Part shown: one piece after another, positions 57,546-64,000 of the stretch
How positions within the stretch are numbered: position 1 is the first letter of the stretch
Layout of the letters: each line of letters opens with the position of its first letter
NCBI GenBank assembly: GCA_949987565.1
Contig: OX465120.1
Coordinates: 4,955,587 to 5,019,586, forward strand
Source of the DNA: Luidia sarsii
Lineage: Eukaryota; Echinodermata; Asteroidea; Paxillosida; Luidiidae
Direction: 5' to 3'
DNA: 64,000 nucleotides
The notes under the pieces: generated by a model
Seen by the model: the letters and a program-made list of their open reading frames with translations, nothing else
Databases searched by the model: none
What the model was told of the DNA's origin: nothing
Position numbers and translations under genes: made by a program

Positions 57546-58559
57546 TAACTTACATGAACGCCAACCTATGGAAATTCCCCATTATTAAAAAAAAAAAAAA
57601 AACTTAGTAAAGGAAAAACTGACCAGGAAATTTTGAACAATTTCTTGAGCTCTATTTGGGCGTAGATAGATATGGGATTCGATGAGTATGTTTTTACTTG
57701 CTTTAATCATAATAATCGGTGCCTTGTTAATTGTTATGCTTTGCCATCTTGTAGACCGCTGTGGGTCTGGTTGACCTTGAATATCTAAGTCTTTAAAATT
57801 GTATACATGTACCTAATTGCTTCTCAATAATTTCGCTATTTCGTCCTAAATATAGACCCACCTCCCACTCACACACCCTGGCCCGCCCCTTTTTGGTGAA
57901 GGTAATTTTAACATAAAAAGGGTATACTTTGTTTTATGACATTTATTTCCATTTGGTGAAGGACTGGTTTATTCATAGAGGTTTATTAAAAGGAATAAAT
58001 TTGAATGGTAGAATGTTGTTGAAAGGCTTTCAATTTACACACGAGTCTATGGAAGCTGCCAGCTAGCGGCTGCAGCCACTTCCCATAGACTTGTGTTACA
58101 TTTTATTGCAAGCCGCAGGCAGATAGGAAGTTTAGAAGGTGCAGCATTGATTATTTTTTTGTTTAATGTCTGTGGATGCTAATTAGCTGACACATTGCAA
58201 AATAAGTGAAGCTGAAGACAATCTGGGGGTTCACTCTTCATTTTGATGTGTAATTTGGACCATTTATCCGGCTTTAAATGTGGCCCTATTTGGCTGTAGA
58301 AGTGGAGGGGTTCACCCCAAAATCCTTGCAGAAATTCGGCATGGACGGCTACACATTTTGGAGCTTTTTTCTGGGGTTAATTAGCAAAAAATCTAATCGG
58401 CTGAGGGGAACTAAAATTGAAAAGAATCTGAGAGATGAAGGTCCAAACTACAATTTTCAGTATAGCTACAAGAACTGAGAGACCTTTGTGTGTGGGATAA
58501 GTGGCTTTGAAAGTGGATGTTTTTAGTTTTCAAAGGGAGCTCGATTTTTAGTGTGCTCT
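57546..58559. other. Intergenic region with Family B unit and SINE tail
   Basis: 57597-57650 has the reverse of the SINE beta tail (ggaaaaactgaccaggaaat). A minus-strand Family B unit lies at 58028-58115 (acgagtctatggaagctgcc, then gcggctgcagccacttccca). The open frame at 58278-58478 has no recognisable domain. Confidence 0.5.
58028..58115 (-). mobile_element. Family B unit, single copy, reverse
   Basis: Inverted arms ttacacacgagtctatggaa and cccatagacttgtgttacat around agctagcggctgcagc. A single unit rather than an array suggests that Family B can move as a short element. Confidence 0.7.
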
Positions 58560-58842
58560 GTTTGGTGCTCCATTAAAGTTGAACAGCGCCCTCTCCCCCC
58601 GAAAAAAAAATGGTTTTGGTATTTGCACGAGGAAACAACTTTTTAAACACGCGTGGCCACTGACTTCCAGTGATACGTTACATGTTGCATTGTGGGCCAC
58701 AGTGCATTCACAATCATGGCGATGTGACGTGAAGACTTAGCACAAACATCCGGACTTCTTACCAACTTTTGGGCCGTGGTTTCGGCCAGTATTTACGGCT
58801 TTTTGTGGTCGGCCCTTCCAGTAGAATTAGTCTGGGCTCGTC
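58560..58842 (+). promoter_or_regulatory. Presumed ANKS1 promoter and 5' UTR
   Basis: TATA-less. Motifs: a YY1-like aatcatggcgatg near 58714, a CRE half tgacgtgaag, an ETS-like atccggac and a gcattgtgggcc element near 58687. A partial agcgccctct at 58584 is not a full CTCF site. Confidence 0.35.
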
Positions 58843-58955
58843 ATGGGGAAGGACCAGGATTTACTGGACGCTGCTAGGACTGGGAACGTGGTGACAATTC
58901 ACAAGATTTTGTCGGCACGACCAAGGAACCCACTGTCACATGCGATAGCTATTGG
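58843..58955 (+). CDS. ANKS1: ANKS1-type ankyrin/SAM/PTB scaffold, coding exon 1 (partial gene)
   Basis: Encodes MGKDQDLLDAARTGN at the start, then VVTIHKILS and PLSHAIAI, and ends in phase 2 at a consensus donor (gtgagt). Vertebrate ANKS1A and ANKS1B begin MGK[ED]Q[ED]LLEAARTG, then a variable, glycine-rich stretch, PLSxLLS[IM] and WRGPNVNC. The exon keeps the start, the LLS turn and the PLS segment, and it lacks the variable insert. ANKS1 proteins are cytoplasmic adaptors with six ankyrin repeats, two SAM domains and a PTB domain; they act downstream of Eph and other tyrosine kinase receptors and at synapses. Only the first partial ankyrin helix is encoded here. The remaining exons must lie beyond 64000, so the first intron is over 5 kb. 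Confidence 0.85.
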
Positions 58956-60057
58956 GTGAGTGTGCTTTTTGTTTTGTTCATTTTTTTGGTTTTTTAACTC
59001 ACAGTCACAGATTATCAGCCGGGATTTCCACATTTGCGGTGTTTGGAGTCGGAGGTTTTTCAGTTTTCACACCTTTTTACTCTCTTCGGATACCAGGCTA
59101 ACGAACTTCAGATTGTTCTTTGGTGTTCGTGTGTCAGAAACTCACGATAACAACTCCATTTCCCCTTCCAAAAAACTTTGGATTATGAGATTAAAAATTA
59201 AATGTTTTCTTCTCCAAATAGTTGGCATTCTTTTGAGTTACGGTGTCAGTATTTTAGTAATTACCAAGTAAGTAATGATATAAATTATTATAATTAATTA
59301 TAATAATACTAATTGTTATACTTAAGTTGAATAACTCTAGTAATGTAGTTTCAATATGTAAATGTGTTTAAAGACAATTTTAGAGACGAAATGTAATTCA
59401 GACTGGTTAGTTGTTTTGTTTACAATGAAATAGGTAAGAATCTGTTCCAACGTGAAATATTATTTCTCCTTTTTTGAGATTTTTTGCCCGTTCAGAAAAA
59501 AAAATTGACTATTTTCAGAAGGCTACCACTAAACCAGTTCCACCTAACCCAAGTTTTGGATAGCTCCGATGATAGAGTGCTGGTTTCTAAACCAGACAAC
59601 TGACTGGATTCACATCACACCCATGTCAAATTCCATTTATCCTTAAACAAAATAATATTAAAAAAGTACACAATTTTAATTCCATACTCCAACAAAATTG
59701 TTCTTGTTGGTATTGAGAATTAACTTAAAAACAAAATAAGAATATATATAAAAATGATTATAATTTTTTACACCGCTAAAATTACCGTAACTTATTTCAT
59801 GGTTGTGTGCACATACATGTACAGTGTACATGTATCCTGTACACGTGTATGTGTAATGTATGTACTTATTAATGATGATATGTGAGGAACATGAGCAGAT
59901 GGTTTTGGAATCAGAATGGAAGTGGTGTCCAGTGTTCCACACCTTGCTCAGGAAACGAATAAATGTTCTGCCTGATTGGTTATCGTGCCATAGCACAAGG
60001 TGAAGACAACAAACATTGTACAGCAATGAAGGGGATGATTCAAATTGTGGACTGGTC
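58956..60057 (+). other. ANKS1 intron 1, first part
   Basis: AT-rich, non-coding. 59557-59640 holds a decayed plus-strand SINE beta (ggatagctccgatgatagag, then actggattcacatc). ACATGT microsatellite at 59813-59852. The frame at 58960-59271 only runs on from the exon side of the intron and has no domain. Confidence 0.5.
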
Positions 60058-60535
60058 CCATAGAGATTATAAATACGCAGTGGCTGTTGTTACGGCAGTC
60101 GTCCGTGTGGTTCCCTGACTTGATTGTATTTCGTTAGCATTGCAGGCTGGTTGAACCAGTCTATTAGCTGATAGTCTGGTTCTAAGAGCTAAACATCCTG
60201 ACAAATACTGTGAAGTCAGGGAACCACACGGACGACTGGCGTAACAACAGCCACTGCGTTATAAATAAGACTAGAGGGGACAACAAGCTTGAGACGCTGA
60301 AAGGAGCGCTTGAACATGATTAGAACCTCGCAGACGCTGACGCGCACGTATGACACGCTCACAGTAATCCTGCACGTATGAACAGGACTGCGGAGAGCAT
60401 AGCGCTTTATATAACGCTTGCGCGTTGTCGCTTGTCAAATAAATCGAACAGCGCCACTGTGTTCACACGCCAATCAAAACGACTAACGTAAAAGAATGGG
60501 AGCGTCGTCTCTAGTCTTATTTATAATCTCTATGG
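60058..60535. mobile_element. Outer inverted-repeat element interrupted by a nested element
   Basis: Perfect 18-bp ends: ccatagagattataaata at 60058-60075 and its complement at 60518-60535. The right end continues as agactagagacgac on the complementary strand, and the matching sequence resumes after the inner insertion at 60259 (ttataaataagactagag). Interior CpG-rich with repeated acgctNacgcgc phrases. Outer target duplication not clear. No coding capacity. Confidence 0.75.
60076..60258. mobile_element. Inner 183-bp foldback element with 9-bp target duplication
   Basis: Ends cgcagtggctgttgttacg (perfect 19 bp, about 47 bp with one mismatch) at both sides. It is flanked by ttataaata at 60067-60075 and 60259-60267, which duplicates target sequence of the outer element. 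A 9-bp duplication is typical of Mutator-like elements and is also seen in some other superfamilies. I do not assign it. Confidence 0.85.
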
Positions 60536-61940
60536 TCGCTACTCCCTGACAAAGGCCACTACAAAATTACAAATGGCCATCTGAAAAGGATATCTGTTGC
60601 CTAGTGGGTCGATTACAAATTGCTTATAAATAACGCTGTCATACTGATGTTTTTAGCCAATGTTAAAATGATCTGATTATAACAGTTCATGCCTATTGCC
60701 TAGTGCCTACTGTACATATTGTACATGTGGTGTACATACATGTATATTGTGTACAGTAGTCTGAAACCGTTTATACAGGTATCTACGACTACATGTATAT
60801 GTACGTGCACATGTAGTCTGTAGATACTGATCATTATTAATTAATTAAAGATGTGCAGTATTGATTTGGCCAACTGGAATTTTTACCTACGGTACTTGTA
60901 CAGGTGTACATTGTTCATGGCCCAGTTGGTCACGCCCCCCCAAAAAAAATGGATTAGAACAAAATTAAGAGCAGCAAAACTATGCACAAATGCACCTCTC
61001 TAGAAAGACAAGGTCACTTTGGATGAGTTCAGTGCCTAAAAAGAATTCAGATATATTGAAAAGTGATAACTTTTTGAAGTACATGTATAAGTCCAAAGAT
61101 GCCTAAGTTATCAAAAGGCAGAATGACAAGGACAGAGTGAGATAAGTAAAGTAGAGAGAGAGTAGTAAGATACTGTACATTTGTACACACAGCAAAAGTC
61201 AGACAAAATGGGAACAGTAAGACTAGATGGGATACACAAATACAGAGAGTTGAAACTAAAAAGATAATGAACATTTTAAAATATACAGATATAAATCCAT
61301 TCTACATACACATGTACCCATGGTTAGTGATTTTCCCCATACATATTTACACTTTCAGGGGGTGTAACATATTTAGGTGTGCAAACAAGCGGATTAGAAT
61401 TGTGTGTGCATAAACTACTCATATGGTCTTTCAGTTTCAGGAGCTTAGCAATCCAGAATCCTGTTGAAAACCGGAATACCTGTTGCCAAAATAAATAGAT
61501 AAATGAATAATTTATGACTTTGCAAAGTGTTTTTTTACACGGGTAAAGGGACAAATCCTTGTTTGGGTATGAGAAGCTGTGGTTGAGAGCTAACCAAATA
61601 CAAGTAAACGACATTCTTCTGTTGGGTTTTCGGGGAAGGTTCAAGTCCATTGTGAGGGCCTGTTGAAAATCAGGATTTCCCCTCTGACTCTGAGGTTACT
61701 GACTGTCTAGTGGTGTCTACCCATGATCTTACTCACCTGGGTCAACACAGTGTCAACAACCGACCCGCATTTTGTGGTAGGCTAGGTGAAGTCATCCCCC
61801 CAAAACCCCTCTTACCAAAAGAAAAAACCAACCATTCATGACTCGGGATAAACCACCAAACTCACTTCACAAAACAGACACCGATTCAGTCAAGCTTTTC
61901 CTCACCACAATGGTGGTTCGACAACTTCATATTGCGACAT
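60536..61940 (+). other. ANKS1 intron 1, middle part
   Basis: AT-rich with several ACATGT microsatellites (60717-60820) and a Family A relic at about 61108-61155 (aaaggcagaatgacaaggac). No exon recognised. Confidence 0.45.
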
Positions 61941-62416
61941 CAGGGCCGTTTCCACTACACCAAAGAAATGCGATTATTTGGATCGCAATTTGAATCGCGA
62001 TTCAAACTACACTTTGTTTGCGTGTGGGGACACAATAAACGCGATTATTAGTGGGATTAGAATCGCGATTTAGACTCCATTAACAGTTAGACTTTTTCAA
62101 ATAATCGCGTTTATTTGCGACGCGATGTGTGTGAGAACGCTCCGCTCAAATCGCACCGTTTTTTTTTTAAGCCCACCATGCATTGCGCAAGCATGGCATT
62201 TCCTGCCAGCAGCTTACTGCCAGGAAGTGCAGCACAGGGTTTGTTTACGTTCGTCAGCGAGTCCCGCCATTCCCGCTTGCGCAAGGCGACCACATGCTAA
62301 CCGCAATCAGCTCGTGTGTATTTGTGACGCGATTATTTGGCCTGTGTCGACCCCCAAATTTTTTTTTTTTTAATCGTGATTCAAATCGCGATTATTTTCA
62401 TAGTAGGAACGGCCCT
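61941..62416. mobile_element. hAT-like non-autonomous element
   Basis: Left end cagggccgtttccacta and the inverted right end (tagtaggaacggccct) are typical in form for hAT superfamily ends. Subterminal aatcgcgattcaaa-type repeats are inverted between the two sides (near 61985-62010 and 62370-62400). Flanking 8-mers are too diverged to prove a target duplication. The open frames inside have no transposase features. Confidence 0.65.
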
Positions 62417-63040
62417 ATCGAGACTTTGGCTCCACGATATCCAGGATAATTGCCAAGGCCAAGCTCACAGACAGATGCCCAAAAGGTCAAAGTACTTTTT
62501 TCCTCTGTTGCTGGTTTCACAGGAAATAATGATTAGGTAGTGAGAATAGGTGAATGTGTTCGCTGGTACTAGTATTAGTGTTTTTACATGTGTCCATATT
62601 GCACTTTGGCAAGGCCGGGAAATTCATGCCAAAAAGAAGGACTGTTGATTCAAGTACGGTACATTGTACATTGGTAATGACCCCCACATATTAAAATCTG
62701 TTTCTCAGACAGCTTGGTTTTTTTTTCCCATTGCAATATTAAATTTGTGATCCTAGTGACTGAATCTGTCCTCATTGTAATGAGGGGAACTCATATTACA
62801 ATTGTTGCAGACGGACCTAAAAGACCAGAATTTGATTTTGGAATCTCCAGAATTTAGAGGACTTGAGGTTTTGATTGTAGTATCGAGACCTTTCTCAAAG
62901 GCAAAATGACGAGGACATAAATTTTCAGATGCGGAAGAAGTAATGATATAGTGACACTGTGACACAGATGACAGAAGATGGACAAAATAATGAAAACATG
63001 CCTTACAGACCTAAGTTTACTACCTGTGTACATGTACATA
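62417..63040 (+). other. ANKS1 intron 1, later part with Family A fragment
   Basis: Family A fragment at 62855-62945 (tatcgagacctttctcaaag, then gacgaggaca). Otherwise no exon recognised. Confidence 0.45.
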
Positions 63041-63220
63041 TAAAAATGATGTGAATCCAAAATTAGGAGAGCCTGATGTTCAAATCCTAGCAGGACTTTT
63101 CTCTAAGGCCTGCTAGGATCGAAAACGTCAGGCCTTCCTAATTTCTGATATTTGGCTTTTGGTCATTTTATTTTAGTCAATAAGCAGTTTGCAACATTTT
63201 TGCATATTACTAAAAATGAT
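63041..63220 (-). mobile_element. Family A foldback element with 10-bp direct repeats
   Basis: Element 63051-63210 starts with gtgaatccaaaattaggaga, has a short-loop hairpin (gttcaaatcctagcaggact / gcctgctaggatcgaaaacg) and ends with the constant end read outward (agcagtttgcaacatttttg then catattac). The 10-mer taaaaatgat flanks it at 63041-63050 and 63211-63220. Confidence 0.75.
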
Positions 63221-63904
63221 AGAAAATAATGCTGTCCGGAGTTGAAATTAGTTTTCTGAAAGACGCACAGCCAGCCCTCTGGCTCCTAAAGCCATGTTTA
63301 CAATGCCAACCGATAATCTAATAGTTTCCATCGTGCTTTGTTACATGTACATGTACGTGTGTTGAATTTATGTCCACATGATAATAAACTTTGACATAAT
63401 GCTCAAAAGCTCGTCTAACATGCGTAAGCATAAATAAACTCAAGCCCGATGTTTATTGAAATAAGATAGTGTACGCATCTAGCCATATCAATTTCTTGAT
63501 ACAGGGTATGTATGTGTATGATCAGACTATACACATTTTCCATTGGTTTTGGAACACCAAGTGATTTTTGATTGTGGTTTATTTAAGAAGGAAAAACTAT
63601 ATTACAGTATGAGCACGGTATGAGACTGCCTTGGGGGCAAGGTCACAGGAGGTCACTGGTTGTGTGATACTCATCACAGGAGTGCATTTGTCCATGACAT
63701 GGTATCCAGCTAATACTAGTGCCTTGCATACACGTGTACCGGCTGAAAGATCAGCAGATGTTCCTGCCAATATCCGATCTGGCACAGCACGGGTGCCCAG
63801 AGCTTTGGAATTCACGCACCACATGCAGTATTGCCCCTGATGTACCCTGGGTGTTTTTTCTTTAAAGTGAGGCAAAAATAAGACTTACATGGTGGAAATA
63901 CTAA
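63221..63904 (+). other. ANKS1 intron 1, with a GC-richer island
   Basis: 63600-63845 is richer in GC than its neighbours and open on both strands. The minus-strand 92-residue frame has five Cys and no family I recognise. It could be a decayed coding fragment, but I do not call it a gene. Confidence 0.3.
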
Positions 63905-64000
63905 GTGGAAGGTTTGCGGTTATAATGCAGAAATGTCGCCAACTGCTTACTGTACTGACGCAAGTGACCAAAATACAAATCCCCCAGATTGTTTGCATTT
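63905..64000. mobile_element. Family J/A element, cut by the window edge
   Basis: ggaaggtttgcggtta (Family J edge) is followed by aatgcagaaatgtcgccaac and tgcttactgtactgac (Family A constant end) and aaaatacaaatc. The hairpin would lie beyond 64000. It shows the two families abutting again, as at 50.28 kb. Confidence 0.55.

Noticed and set aside
58584..58600. An eighth CTCF-like site near the ANKS1 promoter
   Set aside because: Only agcgccctct matches; the rest is a C-run, so the core is incomplete.

Overview
This is a 64 kb piece of animal nuclear DNA. Spliced genes, GT-AG introns of 0.6-1 kb, long AT-rich non-coding stretches, tRNA-derived SINEs, foldback elements and abundant satellites all say eukaryote. 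GOLT1 and ANKS1 orthologues say metazoan. The frequent ACATGT microsatellites and the style of the repeats suggest a marine invertebrate deuterostome, most likely an echinoderm; this is an inference and the species cannot be named from the sequence.

Layout. Positions 1-48.1 kb hold no gene that I can recognise. They contain simple repeats (polypyrimidine/polypurine tracts near 6.8-7.5, 8.5-9.1, 16.4-17.0, 19.1-20.2, 30.9-31.3 and 36.0-36.7 kb), satellites (100-bp units at 10.6-11.3 kb, 21-bp at 20.6-20.8 kb, 85-bp at 35.0-35.4 kb, 43-bp at 39.3-39.7 kb), dispersed short elements, one candidate orphan exon (33249-33338), and several GC-richer blocks with regulatory-looking motifs (around 2.7-3.8, 17.4-17.7, 27.2-28.6, 40.7-41.1 kb). 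Most long ORFs here are by-products of stop-free tandem repeats.

Positions 48.7-59 kb form a compact block of three plus-strand genes. GOLT1 (five exons, 48720-52550) encodes a 138-residue Golgi transport membrane protein. An intronless rhodopsin-like GPCR of 299 residues lies at 56301-57200. The first coding exon of an ANKS1-type ankyrin/SAM/PTB scaffold gene lies at 58843-58955, and the rest of that gene runs past the right edge, so 58956-64000 is its first intron. Nothing suggests the three act in one pathway.

Most interesting are: (1) a dispersed foldback element family with direct repeats of 10-14 bp at its insertions and a hammerhead-ribozyme-like core on its arms, which resembles Penelope-like or retrozyme-like retroelements more than a classical MITE; (2) five same-orientation CTCF-like motifs at 147-191 bp spacing in the presumed GOLT1 3' UTR; (3) two distant arrays of one 85/86-bp satellite, the second filling GOLT1 intron 4; (4) a nested insertion at 60.06-60.54 kb with an intact 9-bp target duplication.
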